A DNA stretch of 64,000 nucleotides, taken from contig JAJFZO010000034.1 of the NCBI GenBank assembly GCA_021397835.1, positions 4,528,501-4,592,500 on the forward strand. The letters are read 5' to 3'. Origin of the DNA: Moringa oleifera. Taxonomy: Eukaryota > Streptophyta > Magnoliopsida > Brassicales > Moringaceae. Shown piece by piece: positions 1-13,600 of the stretch. Made by a program: the position numbers and the translations under genes. The first letter of the stretch is position 1; each line of letters begins with the position of its first letter. Below the pieces are notes generated by a model. That model searched no databases, was not told the origin of the DNA, and saw only the letters and a list, made by a program, of their open reading frames with translations.

Positions 1-1
1 G

Positions 2-1906
2 CAATCGGCAAGCTCCAAGCAATGCTCCCCATATTGCCGCATTTGCATTGATTTTCATTGTCTTGGCTATTTCAAAGGCTTCATCCAGCCTACCTACACG
101 AGCTAGCATATCAACCACGCAAGCATAATGTTCAGCCAGAGGTTCTATAGCATACAACTCAGTCATTTGTTTAAACAACTTTAAGCCTTGATCAACAAGA
201 CCAAAATGACTACAAGCAGACAAAACTCCGATGAAGGTAACCTGATCAGGAGCTACCCCTTCTAGTACCATTTGTTCAAAGAGTTCAAGTGCTTTTTCCC
301 CATGCCCGTTTAAGGCATACCCAGAAATCAAAGAATTCCAAGAAATAACATCAACTTGATAGATACTTTTGAATATAAGCTCAGCATTTGGAACCCTTCC
401 ACATTTAGCATACATGGCCATCAAAGCATTTACAACAAACAAATCATTCACATATCCACTCTTCAAAACAAGTTGGTGAAGTTGTTCCCCAATCCGAAGT
501 GCTGCAAGATTGGCACACGCACTTAACACACATGCAAAAGTGGACTGGTCAAGTTTTCTCCCTTCTTGCCTCATCAAAACAAAACTTGTAAGTGCATCCA
601 AGTATGAACCATTTTGAGTGAAACCTGTAATCAATGAATTCCAAGACACTGTGTTCCTCTCCGTCATCCGCTCAAAGATCTTAAGTGCTCTATTCATTTT
701 TCCATTTTGAGCAAAACCAGCAATCATAGTGTTCCATGTAATTATGTCCTTATTCACCATCTGTTCGAACAGACTGAGAGCTTCATCCATTTTCCCATAC
801 CGGGCATAGCCTGCAATCATGGTGTTCCAACAGACAACATCACGGATGTCCATCTGATTGAAAATTATTCTAGCTTCATCCATTCTTTTATTTTGTACAC
901 ATCCGGAAATAATTGCTGTCTGAGCTGCAACATTCTTGTAAGGCATTTGATTAAGTAGATTCTTGGCTTCATCGAGCTTACCTACTCGGACATACCCATT
1001 AATCATTGAAGTCCACGAAACGCAATCCTTCTCTGGCATTTCCATAAATAGCTTTAAGGCCTCGTCAATTTGGCAGCTCTCAATGTAGGCTGCAATCATT
1101 GCATTCCAAGAAACCACATTTCTACTTGGCATCTGGTCAAAAACTCTTCTAGCCTCCACAATCTTTCCACGTCTTGCAAAACCACACAACATTGTAACCC
1201 AAGAAACAACATTGGCTTTTGGAATCTTTTGGAAGTATTGCCAAGCAGCACTCAGATCACCAACCTCAGCAAACCCACCAACCATTAAATTCCATGAAAC
1301 AACATCACGTTCTGCCATTCCAATGAAAAAGTCCAAGCCAAGACGCATTTCTCCATTTTGTGTGTACCCAGCAAGCATAGAATTCCATGAAACTATGTCC
1401 TTAACTGGCATTTCATCAAAAAATCTCTTAGCATCATCAAGCCTCCCTTTCTTTGCATAACCTACGATCATTGCGTTCCAACAAGCTGTATCTCGCTTAT
1501 CCGGAAGCAAATCAAATAGCATTCTTGCCTTCTCGAGTTTTCCATTGCGTGTATAACCAGTGATCATCAAAGTCCACGAAAAGAGGTCTCTCGTCGGCAT
1601 CTTATCAAATAATTCATGGGCTTCCTCAAACTTTTCATTGTGCAAATACCCAGCAATCATAGTATTCCAAGAAACCAAGTTTCTCATGGGCATTTTGTCA
1701 AACAAATCCCGTGCCTCACAGACTCTGCCATTCTTAGCATAAACAGAGATCATGGAGTTGTATGTGACAGTGTTTTTCCGGATCATTTGTGAGAAAACTT
1801 TAACAGCTTCCCCGACTCGACCTGATTTTCCCAACCGAGTAATTCTTATATTTTGGTTAAAGACACAGCTGCCTCGATCACCGAGTGATTTCAGTCCCGG
1901 TTTCAT
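2..1906 (-). CDS. PLS-class pentatricopeptide repeat (PPR) protein, 3' part cut off by the window edge
   Basis: The minus strand is open from an ATG at 1906 down to base 2 (635 codons, no stop), so the C-terminus lies beyond the left edge. An in-frame TAA lies 18 bases upstream of the ATG, which supports this start. The protein is a tandem array of motifs of about 31 residues, each with a VVSWNxMIxGY-type core and ending LFDxMP. About a dozen are present, followed by longer P and L type repeats (LSACANLAALRIGEQLH, VVNALMAMYAKCGR) and what looks like the start of an E domain (IWGALLGACRL). Proteins of this class bind organellar RNA and act in editing, splicing or stability. It resembles the At4g02750-like group. 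Whether it ends as E, E+ or DYW cannot be seen. No introns are evident, as is usual for PPR genes. The N-terminus is short and not an obvious targeting peptide, so the organelle is uncertain. Confidence 0.93.
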   Translation of the reverse strand, partial: MKPGLKSLGDRGSCVFNQNIRITRLGKSGRVGEAVKVFSQMIRKNTVTYNSMISVYAKNGRVCEARDLFDKMPMRNLVSWNTMIAGYLHNEKFEEAHELFDKMPTRDLFSWTLMITGYTRNGKLEKARMLFDLLPDKRDTACWNAMIVGYAKKGRLDDAKRFFDEMPVKDIVSWNSMLAGYTQNGEMRLGLDFFIGMAERDVVSWNLMVGGFAEVGDLSAAWQYFQKIPKANVVSWVTMLCGFARRGKIVEARRVFDQMPSRNVVSWNAMIAAYIESCQIDEALKLFMEMPEKDCVSWTSMINGYVRVGKLDEAKNLLNQMPYKNVAAQTAIISGCVQNKRMDEARIIFNQMDIRDVVCWNTMIAGYARYGKMDEALSLFEQMVNKDIITWNTMIAGFAQNGKMNRALKIFERMTERNTVSWNSLITGFTQNGSYLDALTSFVLMRQEGRKLDQSTFACVLSACANLAALRIGEQLHQLVLKSGYVNDLFVVNALMAMYAKCGRVPNAELIFKSIYQVDVISWNSLISGYALNGHGEKALELFEQMVLEGVAPDQVTFIGVLSACSHFGLVDQGLKLFKQMTELYAIEPLAEHYACVVDMLARVGRLDEAFEIAKTMKINANAAIWGALLGACRL

Positions 1907-3872
1907 TGTCTCAAACTCTCCACATTAGGATATACAACACCCAAGCAAGCGACCTCCAATAATCAGAACAACACCTCTTCCACTTCCAAACGCAGGAGAA
2001 AGTATTCACTGTCAAGCGACTAACTAACGACGGTGCTTAAGACAACTATTCATGGGTATTCAGAGGTCCTCTGACACCTGCAAGGAGAAGGCTTGCCTGT
2101 TTTGGTTTCCCTCTTTAACCTTTTTATTTAAGTCTTTTTTTTTTCTTTCCCTTATTTAACCTTTTTATTTAAATCTCTTTTCTTTCTGTCTTTTTTTTTT
2201 TTTTAAAAAAAAAAACCCTCACTTTGCCTCAACCAGTGTAACAGAGTTTTAAGAAATAATTTCACTTCCTTAGAAAAAAACCTCAAAATTAAAAAGTTAA
2301 TAAATAATATTTTTATTTATTTTTATTTCTATTTTTATTAGAAATAATTAAAATTCGAATTTTTCAACTAAGCCAAAAAAAAAAAAAAATACTCAACATT
2401 TATCAAAAACAGCAAATCACGATCCAAATGAGGACAAGCTTAGTCTTTAAAACCTTCTCAGGAAGGTTAATCAATATCAAAACCATCAACATACTAAAAA
2501 AATCATAAGATCAATAGTATTAACATACCAAGTTATCAAATATCTGTATATTAATTTATTAAATATTAATATAATAATTATATTTTAATATATAAAATTA
2601 CAAATTATTATAATGCAAAAAATATCATATATTATAAAATAAAAAATATCAGATAACAGACTAATGATCTTATTTATAATTAAAAAATTAACCTTTTACC
2701 TAAATTTAAGTCGATCTTAATACGTTTTAATTATCACTAATCATTTTAATCAAATTATAAGAGAAGAAATCTTAGTAAAACTCGTTGAGGTGTCTTTTTT
2801 TTAAAAAAAAATTTTATTCTACTAAAATGCCATCTAACTTAAGCATGAGAGGATACTTTGATAGCCTAAACAGCTATCTTCAAACTCTTTTGCTTTCTTA
2901 TGGATTCTCATATCTCTTTTCATGTGTCTCCATAATAAACTATAATAAAAATGATAAAAATAATAGTGTTGTTATAGTTGGTGAAAGAGTTCTTTGCCTT
3001 TAAGATTATAAGATATAAAATTAATTTTAATTTATAATTATTTTTTATCCCCAACTTTAAATATTAATTTAACATCATTTTAATGTTAAAACATATTTTT
3101 AAATAATATAATATCAAAAATTTTCATCTTCAATTTATTTGTACTAAATTGATGCTATAAATATTAGTTTCATAATATTAAAAAATAATGATCCATAAAT
3201 AATATCTAAATAAATTAGTTGAGATACTTTTTAAAAAATATAATTTTTTGTAATAATATAATTTATATATTTAATATTTATAAAAATTAAATAATCTAAA
3301 ATTTTTAAAAAATAAATAATAAAAAATTTGTTGCACAGTAAAGCTTCAATTGTTCTTGAAAAATTGTCAATTATTATATATTGGAGACAAATTTCATTGC
3401 TTTTTAATATCAAATTGATGCTTTGCTGATACGTTGGAAAAGATCTTACATATCAAGTTATCCGTTAGATTCATTGTGCATTTAGTGTTTCAAATTTAGT
3501 TCAATGTAGACTCTTATGTTATTTTTTTAAAAAGTAATTATTTATATTATATAATAAAGTTTGACTTATAATTTTTTAACTTAATTTAATTTAGATAATA
3601 TAATTAATTTTTTAAAAATTATTTAAATTAAGATCTTGTATAACAAAATTTAACTTAAAACTTTTCGTAAACATAAAGAAATACTCAAGTTATCATCTTA
3701 AACATTTTTAAAAAAATTTAAACAATAAAAATATATATTTTAAATTTTATATTGTCAAAAATCTATAAAAATAACTCATAAATCAAAAAATAATTAAAAT
3801 TAAAAATAATATAAAATAAAATAGTAAAACTTAAAATTAATTACATAAGAAATATTTATATTTTACTTAAAG
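1907..3872. other. AT-rich spacer between two divergent genes; holds the PPR 5' flank
   Basis: Bases 1907-2110 are of normal composition and probably hold the 5' UTR and core promoter of the minus-strand PPR gene. T-rich and A-rich runs follow at about 2130-2210. From 2270 onward the sequence is very AT-rich with many poly-A and poly-T tracts. I see no gene, RNA or coding transposon relic here. Confidence 0.6.
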
Positions 3873-4312
3873 TGTTAAATTTGAGCCTAAAAAAATATAT
3901 TTATTTTAAATTTATATTTTTGTTGTATTTTAAATGTAAAACTTTTGTTTATAATTTTTATTAATATTAATAATTTTACGTATATACACAATATATACGT
4001 GACTTTTACTTATATAATTATCATAATATTTTTTTTGAAACATTATGAAAATAAATAAAATATTTTTTATTTTTAAAATATTTATATTTTATATTTTTAT
4101 TAAATTTAAAATAAAAATAATTTATTTATTTTAATAATATTTTAATTAAATATTAAAATAATTATACACAAGTAAAAACTATATGCATATTACATGTATG
4201 TGGATAAAAGTGTTAATATTAAAAAATTATAAATAAAAATTTTGTACCAAAAATTTAATAAAAATTTAATTTTTAAATAAATGTAATTTTTTGTACAGAT
4301 TTCGCTCTTAAC
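3873..4312. repeat. Fold-back (MITE-like) element with long inverted arms
   Basis: The left arm starts GTTAAATTTGAGCC at 3873. The right arm ends at 4312 with a sequence whose reverse complement starts GTTAAGAGCGAAAT. Further in, AAAACTTTTGTTTATAA (about 3938) pairs with the reverse complement of the stretch ending near 4245, and ACTTTTACTTATATAATTAT (about 4002) pairs with the stretch starting near 4157. The arms match imperfectly over roughly 180 bases each, so almost the whole unit could fold into one hairpin. There is no coding capacity. No clean target-site duplication was identified, so the superfamily is open (Mutator- or hAT-like are candidates). Confidence 0.6.
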
Positions 4313-4648
4313 AAAACCTATACTTCTTAACATAATTAATTTTAAAATTTATTTAAATTATTTTTAATTTTTAAATAATATTAATTAAATTAAATTACAT
4401 TAAAAAATATATTCAAAATAAGTTTAATGGATATTGTTTAAATTAAAAAAACAAATTTAGTTAAAAAATTATTTTATATTTTCTAAAATTATAATATACT
4501 TACACCCCATGTAAGCTTGTATTAATTTTCGTCCCTGGTTAGTCGTTACGACTTATGCCTTGCCTGTCTGGCCTGGAGTTTAGGACGACTTGACTCTGCA
4601 CGTGGCGAGAGTCCAAACACAACTGAAGAAATCACTGCTAGCAAAGCC

Positions 4649-7600
4649 ATGAATCCGGTGAAGAAATTTGTATTTTCTCCTTTCATCGGGATCACAGTTT
4701 TGGTCACTCTCTTCGCTCTCTCCATCAAATTTTCGCTGAAGCCCAACTCTCCCCAGGTATTTTACTTTCACTCATTTTCCTTTCCACAATTTAATTCTCT
4801 GTTTATTTGTTTACTTCATATGTTCCTTTCTACTTTGCACCATACTTGCATCATTTAAGGGGTTTGAATGAATAATTATCTACTCTTATGCATTTTCGGT
4901 GCGCAATCAAACAGAGCATTAATAACAGGTTCCTTTTTCTTTTCTTCTATTCCCGCTTCTGTTTATTAGGACTAGTTGGAGTTCTTCATTGTTTCGAGCT
5001 AGTGCATAATGAGAGTCATGGTAACATTTACTGGTTTTGTCTGTTTCCAGGGAAAATGCTTCATTGGAGAGAACAATTGAATTCTGTTTAAGCTTTCATT
5101 GATGAATTAGTTGAAATTCTGTTTATAGCGTAGTTGTTTATCTTTAAGAGACTTATTGATGAATTAGTTGGCTTTCCGACATATATCTCTGTATAAACTA
5201 GAGGCAAACAGACAGTTAAAGTGTTTTTTCTTTTTTTTTTTCTTAAAGGAATCTTTTTATGTGCTTGCAATGTTCTTTGCTTGGCCTCAGAATCTAAAAT
5301 GATGTTATGCTCCATTTGGCTTGCCTTTGTAGAGATTATTCACTGCTGAAGAACTTGCTTTGTACAATGGAACTGATGATGGGTTACCCATTCTTTTAGG
5401 AATTCTTGGGTAATCTCCCCTGGTCTCTTTCTTTGTGGGTATGTGTGTCTTTATGTGTGCTTTCATAAACTAAAAGAATTGTGATTAACATACATTCTGG
5501 TCTTTTGAACCCAGATCCGTGTTTGATGTATCAAGAGGGAAATCTCATTATGGTTCAGGAGGTGGTTATAATCATTTTGCTGGAAGGTTTGTCATTTCAT
5601 TCTGAGTTGAATGTTACTCTGCTTGTATTTATTGTGTGATGCTCTATTTCGGTTTGTGAACAATGCTACATCATGACTTGCACTCTGTTAACTGGGTGTT
5701 TAATTTATGCATTCACTTTATCCTTTGGCCTATTCCTCCCACTTCTCATTACCTCTACGTAGTTGCTTGGCACTTTCTGAAAGTTTATTTTGTATTTGAT
5801 GTTATCTATTTGTATTTCATCCCTTTGAATTAGAACATTTATGTCGTATGTCATTATGCAATAATTCAATCATTTATTATTTAAGAATAGTCAAAGGAGT
5901 CATATGCATCTGTCTCAGTGGAGGTGAGACTGGGATGAATCCATTTATTTCTGGTGAAGGCTAAAAACAAGTAAGCTTGTTAAGGATAATTAGATTGCCA
6001 AAAGTAAGAGCAAAAGAAAGAAAAAAGAAAATCACAGTGTACGGGTATCCTAGGTGTATAGAAAGGCAAAGAGAAAGAGAAACTGTTTCTTCTGTTAATT
6101 GTTAAAAAATCCAAAATCTATGGAAGTGGTGGTACAAATTGTGAAAGTTTATATGTCATAAAATCCATAATAAATTAAACCTTAACCTTAGACCTTCCTA
6201 TAAACCTATTCTGAGTGCTCAAATTAACATAAGCAAAAGCATACTGTGGTACAATGACCCTTATCCAAAAAAATTCTACTCATGTATCAAATCGATATGA
6301 AGTTACTTTGGATTCTAGGACCTATTCAATTGTCCCTTGGCAAAGATGATGACTTTGATTACTTAGATTTAAAAATGAATAGGATTATATTTCTTTGTCA
6401 CATTCCTTTGTCAAACCCAATTTCTAATATTAGGTATAAATTGTTCTAGACTTGTAAGCTGTTGGTTGGAAGGAAGTTCTTCATGAATGAAGAAGAATTC
6501 ATAGATGTTGTTAGGGTCCCAACTTGTGAACCAAACTTCATAATTGGTTTGGCATCTCCTCTTTTGAGTACCAACCAAACTATAGAAGACAGTATTCATA
6601 CTTTTTTTTTTTTTTTCAATTCCAAAAGTATTCCTTTTATATTGCTGTTTGTGAACCAAACATGGTGTTGGAGATGAGGACATTTTTGGTCTATTTTTTT
6701 TTTTTTTTTCAGAAAAGAATTGTATACTAAGGATAGTGTAGCAGCTCAGTCACACTTCATGATGCCACATCCGTGGAAGTCTCTTTTTGGCTCTAACACA
6801 GTGGGAATTCCAGAAATGAATTTTTTGACTGATGAATTAGTCCTGTCCCTGCTGGGTCATGTTTGCAGGTTGATACTCAAATAGTTAAACTTGGTAGTGA
6901 AGTGCGAAATATTTCAACTTTATATTCTGGAATGCCCCAAGGCTGGGGTGTTTCTTGAGTGATAATGTTGTTTTTTATTGAATTATTTAGAATAGACAGT
7001 CTTCTGTGCTAATGATCTTATACTGCTTAGATGTCGTTTCTGTTTTCCAGAGTCCATTTCATGCTTTCAATATCCTTGTGCTGCTCTGCATCCAACATTG
7101 CAAATTCCTAGATTATTGAATGTGCTATGAAAAACTTTCTTTCTTTTGGGGTACCATTTTTGGCCTCTTCCTAGCTGTATGTGCTGGAAGGGTGTCTAGA
7201 GAAAATTATGTCTATTAGGTGTCAGTCTGTTGCCAGAGACAAGGCGGCAAGGTTTCCATTATCTAAATCCTTTATTTATTGTGACTCTTGCAGTCTACAT
7301 ATCATTTGTTTATAGTCATATCCAGTGGTTCCAGGAAGACATATTTTGTGTAGAAGTGTGATAGATTGTAATATGGGCTTCACAGAGCGCATGGATGGGA
7401 CAAAATCAGTAAATAACCATAGAGTCGTGATGATCTTTTTGGCTCTAGAAGCATCTTTTTATGACTGATAAATTTTATTGAAATATAATTTGAAATGGGA
7501 GATGCGTTAAGTTCTTTGGAAGAGATTTGGTGTGTTGATTTTCACGTGTGGACAGATACCAGAATTTTTCTTGATTACATTTTGTGGGTAGGCTTAGACT

Positions 7601-10600
7601 TGGGTGGAGGATTATCAGGTCTGAATGGACGAAGAAAGTTTTCCATCAGACAATGTTATGGTTGGCAATCGTAAAATTTGAGAGAAACTCCCAACTTGAT
7701 GGAAGGCTTCAACTAGATATTTCAGTGAAAGAACTATAATTTTTTCAGAATAGAAGCTGATTCCACAGAATTTGTTGGAAGCTTTCGTCTTTCTGGGCTT
7801 AGAAGGAAAGAGTTTTGTTTTCTTTTTCCTTTTGGTGAGCATGCTCTTCTTATTTATGGTATGTTCACTAACCAAGATTATGGAATCGGAGTGGGAAAGT
7901 GGAAGGAACCCCTATATTTCCTTGATTTTTATCATGGAACGCGATTGTGCGGGTTCCATATGAATATGAGGATGAGGATGAAAGTAGCAAACCCAAGTCT
8001 CTATCGGTTTGACATTCCCATTCTTGAATGTTAGGTAAAATTATTATCGGTCCTTCATTTATTTCTAATTTTATGGCAGAATAGGAAAAACAAAAAAAAA
8101 CCATAAATACTCTTTATTTTATGTTTATGAATTAAGAATTTATTTTTTTTATGGATGATTTTATGTATCAGGATGATATAAACCCATTACTTTAAAATAA
8201 AAAAAATTATTACTTAATACGACAAAAATTAATGTTTAATTTATCTACAAAAATATAATTTTAAATAATATTTGTTTATGTTTTCTTAAAGTCATAAAAT
8301 TATTAGAATACACAATATCTTTTTTTTTAATTGAAGATACACAAATCTATTTAAAAGGTATACAAGTAAATTTGAAATAGTTTATTTCGGTTTTCGGTCA
8401 AAATAAATGCATGGATAGGATTTACAGTGATTTTGATTCCGATTTTTGGAACCCAAGTGAATAGCTTATTTCAAATCTGATTCCTCATTTTGATTCTTGC
8501 CCATTCCGATTCTTATACACTCATTCATGCGTATCCCGAATACTTGTAAATAAACATGTCCTTATTGTCAACTGAATATCAGTGTGCATTGCAAGGCATG
8601 GCTAAATAATAGTAGATATTACAGTGTCAAGATTAAAGAAATGTATACCATCTTTCCTTCTTTGCTGAAAAGCCTCTCACTTCCAGAGTTTTTATTTTGG
8701 CTTGAATCTGTTACATATTTGGCTATATGCTTCCGTTAGCTCTTACATCAATCTCCCTCTTCTCCTGCATCTCCTTGTGGGCCCATAATAAGAGAGTTGA
8801 AGTAAAGCAGAGGTCTTAGAAGGTCTTCTGAAAAACTGAACTTCGGAAACTGCCGTATGTTCTTGTAAGATCATTGACGCAAATAAGCAACAACTAATAA
8901 ATTAAATAAACAGAAACTAGTTAATTAGTAAAAATGAAAAAGGACTATAATCTCATTGAAACTCTTATCCACCCTCTGGCCTTTAACATATGTTTCTCTC
9001 AATGAATATTTCAGCTGTTTCTTTTGGATTGAGTGCATTTATGGCATTTAGGACCTTGCCTCAAAGCTTTTGGCATTCAACTATTGAGGGGGTAAAAACA
9101 ATGAAAAAGAAGGACGAGGGAATCAACCAGTTAGTTCAAGCCGAGAAGTCAACTTGAGTTTTTGTTTAAATTGTGATGCATATCTTTGTTAATATTTGGT
9201 GTTGCCAGTTGCATTTGGCCCTAGATGTTATGATCTCTTTTCTGTATATGACTTTCTGGTGTTTGCATATTGTGACTGTGACTTCCTCATCATTATAATT
9301 ACCCATATCCATTTGCTAGTTGTATCATTCTCTTACGCTTTCTTTTTAATGCACTTGCGAAATTTTTTATTGATATCTATTTTGCTTCTTGTTCCTGGTA
9401 AATTCAGAGATGCTTCCCGAGCATTTGTTTCTGGGAACTTTACAGGTAAAGATAACTGGTCCTCATATTTTTGTTTACTCCTGATGGTTTCATCAGAACT
9501 TTATTTTCATATTTCTTTTTTGAGTTACTTTAAAGTTCGCCTTGTTAAATAGAAATATGATAAAAGAGAAAAAAAAGAAAACTGGATTTTTCCTGAAGGT
9601 CACATGTGTCATCTGTAAGCTTATTAACTACACTGTGAGGCCCAAATAAGAAGATAAATGCTTTCTGTTTTGCACAAGTGTGCTCCATTGGTAATTTACC
9701 CAAGATATGGCTACCAAGTGTCATCTTTGCCTATTACAAAGTTCTAACGCCTATTCATATATGACATCCATGTTGCGGGTCAAAACTTCACATCTTTTTC
9801 TTGTTTGACTCACAACCCCATGATATTCTCTAGCAAAAAAGTTTCGTTTAGTCTCCTTTTGTCAGCTTGATATGTAGTTGATCCAAGTGGAAAATAGCTC
9901 TCCCTGATGTAATAAACTGATCTTTGATGATAATATGCTTTCTATCCATGCATGCTTTTTATAAGTCCTTTTGGATCAAAATTGATCCTCCAAATTTTAA
10001 TTACAACAGAATGAGCGTCGAAATTATTTGGTTGCTTCTTGAGCCAATTCACATTGAATATATTATACTATTTATCTTGTCAATTTGTAAGAACCTTTCG
10101 GCTAAATGGTAATATTGCATCAAAAAGATCTTTTGTAACTTCAACTAATAAATATGCATAAAATTCAGCAAAAATTCAAAACCTATTTTATCTCCAAGAA
10201 CAACTTGAACCATCGTTGTTTGATTTTATTCTTTTGGTGTATTTATGCATTTCCTTTTTCTCTGTACAGGAGATGGACTCACGGACTCTTTGCGTGGTTT
10301 ATCAAGTACTGAGGTACTCAATATTACTAGTCTCACATTTAATACCTTAAAACTTTAAGTTAGAAAGTCTACGCATTTTATCCATCTTAATGCTGAATTT
10401 TGGTATGACATTCCGTTGCTTGATTATTGATTGATTTATTAAATTGAGTTGTTTTATGTGAAAAAGAGCGCAAAGGAAGCACTCCTTTGCCCGATAATCT
10501 TACCATTTTATGATGCTTCTTTCGAGCTTTCATGTCCTTAGTGTGACTAGTCAAGTACTTACTTTTCGCATTTGAATGCAAAACCACTTATTCATTAAAA

Positions 10601-13600
10601 TTTTAGTTAACAAAGAAATCTAACCTTGTCCCACTGGGGGAAATTACTTTTGCCAAGACTTTGTTGCATGCTCCATGCTAAGTTTTAGTTATCATTGTAG
10701 ATTTGAGTATCAATCTTCGTCGTAAGAGGCCTTCTTCGACCAGATTGACGGTGCCGACCTCAGCAGAAGTGGCCGAAGGTGCTATTCCAAAGCTACTGAA
10801 GAGAAACATCAGGGAATCTAGTGATCATGGAGGAGATAAGACAAGCTCGCCTCTTCGGTCAGATTCGAACCATGTCTTAATGAGGGATTACGCAGTAGTT
10901 CAAGAAGAGGAAACAGTTGGAGAGCTAGTAATCAAGGTGAAGGCTTGGGGAGACCTAACATATGTTGGCCGAAGTGTAGTATCAAATAAGTTGGGAGTCG
11001 AACAACTACCATGGGAAAGAAGAATAAAGATGATTGAAATTTGAGGGCGTAAAGGTTGGCTATGTGGGGTTTGATATTTGAGACAAAAGGAAGGGGATCT
11101 TGATGGTGGCACTAGAGAGTGAAGAAGTGATAGATATTGTAGGAGAATTTAGTAAGGGTGTTATAGATGGGCCAATGGAGAATACTGAAAGGTAAATAGT
11201 CATAAGGGATTCCAATGCAGAAAGGTTGGCCTCTGAGATGCAGATCAATGAGGATGGACCAATAGTAGAAGTAAAAGCATTGCAGAGCTTTGAGGTTTGA
11301 CAGAAAATTAGTTTGGAGCGATGAAGTTGCAGGACGATGGGACTGTGGAACAAACAGAACACGAGTGACAATTGGCAGTTTCAGGAATGATGTTGAAGAA
11401 TATGAGGAAAGTTTGTAAAATAGTGGGGTCCTCCTTCAAAGGATTTGAAAAACTTGCTTTTAGGTTGTTTAATGAGATTCAATAGAAAAGGTGAGAGAAA
11501 TATGAAATTCAGTATAGTAGGAGCTTTTCGAGCAGGAAAGAAAAATAGACAACAAGCAGGGGATTAAAGCGTTTGAAATTTTCAATCAATTATGAGAAGT
11601 GAGGGAAGGTCAGAGTAAGATGTAAGAAGGGAGAAGGGTGGAGAAGGAGTGTGTAATTATATTGTATAGAATTCTTTCTTGGAATGTTAGAGGATTGAAT
11701 AGATTTGAGAAGAAGATGGTGATCAAACATGTATTAAAAAAGTGGATGGTAGACGCAGTATGCATTTAGGAGACAAAAATTGTAAATATGAATGAGGGGA
11801 TAGAGAGAAATGTGTGGGGAGCAAGGGGAATGGAATGGAAAGCTTTACTTGCTTTAGTGAATGCGGGTGGTGTACTTGTAATGTGGAATGAAAAATTGGG
11901 TTAGATATGTGAAGCACTGGATAGAAGTGGAATCTATCTCATGTGTTTTTCAATGGGAGATGGATGAGTTTGAGTAGGTGTTCACAGGAGTATACAGTAG
12001 CAGTGAAATTGAGAGACGAACCAAGTTATCGAAAGAGTTGAGAGAGTGTAAAAGATGGTAGAATAGACCGTGAGTGATAAGAGGTGATTTCAACATGGTG
12101 TTATATGTGCATGACAAATCCGGAGATGGGGGAGGTGGAGTGAGTTCTTGTGAGTCCTTAAACGTGGTATCGGAGCTTTAAATGATGGATTTACCACTCT
12201 TAGGGGGTGATCTGACATGGTCTAATTTGCAGGAGAATCCAACTCTATTGAGAATTGATCGTTTCATTATATCAAGTCAATGGAAAAAGTGGTTCCCTCG
12301 AACGAGTCACAAACTCCTCTCTAGATCAACATCGGATCGTAATCCGATTTTACTTGAAATGGATGGTATCATGTGAAGTCCCTTCTCTGTTTAGATTCGA
12401 GAATATGTGGCTTAAGGTGGAAGGATTTAAAGGCTCTTGTTAAAAAGTGGTGGGAAGAAAAAAGAGTAAGTGGCCATGCAAGTTTTGTAGTGGCATGAAA
12501 GGTCAAAAATTTGAAAAGTGGTATAAAGAAGTGGAATAAAGAACACTTCGGAATTATTGGAAGAAGAAAGGAAGGTTTATGGGGGACTTAGTGAGGTTAA
12601 GAAGAAGGAAAGGCTTGGGGAGAGCCTGAATGAATTGAAAACTAAGAAAACAGAAATATATAAAAAGCTATCTACAATACTCAAGACGAAAGAAATTTCT
12701 TGGTGACAAAAATCGAGGGCTCTTTGGCTCAAGGAAGGAGATAGGAACATTAGTTTTTTTCACCGTATGACGAATATGCATCGAAGGCATAACTTCATTA
12801 GTGTGATGGAGTTTAATGGGAAAGAGTGGAAGAGCAAAAAGAGTTGAAACGGAGGGTAAGTGACTTTTACTTGCAACTTTATAGCGAGTAATAAGAGAGC
12901 AGACCAACACTTGATGGGCTACATTTCGATATGATAGATAATGATCTTCGAGATCGGGTAGAGAAACCTTTTGAAGAGGAAGAGGTTTATCGAGCACTTA
13001 TGTCTTGAAATGGGGACAAAGCAGTGGGTCTAGATAGCTTTACAATGGCTTTCTTCAAAGAAAATAGAGGATTATTAAGAAAGATATATTGAAATTGTTT
13101 GATGAGTTTCACTATAGTGGCAAGTTTGTTTGCTCTTTAAACTCAATTTTTTTGGTGACAATTCCTAGGAAAGTGAGGGCAACTAATTTAAGAGGTTATT
13201 GTCCGATTAGTTTTATGGGGGGAATCTATAAATTAATAGTAAAAGTCTTTATAGAGGGATTCAAAGAAGTAATGGTAAAGGTAATAAGTCTAAACCAAAA
13301 TATTTTTGTGAGAGAGAGATAAATTCTTGATGCGGCATTAATTGCAAATAAAATAGTTGATCATCAATTAAAGAAAGGGAAAAAATAAGTGATTTGTAAA
13401 TTGGATATGGAAAAGACATATAAGCATGATGCTTGGGAGTTTGTCACATATTTGTTGAAGAAGGTGAGTTGTGATGAATGACAGTGTAGTTGGATTAAAT
13501 GGTGTGTTTCAACACTAACTTTTTTTTACTTTGGTGAATGGACCCCTTCTGAGTTCTTTAAGTTATCTAAAGGCTTCGTCAAGGGGATCCATTGTCATTA

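Noticed and set aside
9196..9552. 118-codon plus-strand frame around exon 4 of the MAPR4-like gene
   Set aside because: Only 9408-9445 is coding; the rest is hydrophobic read-through of T-rich intron, without protein-like features.
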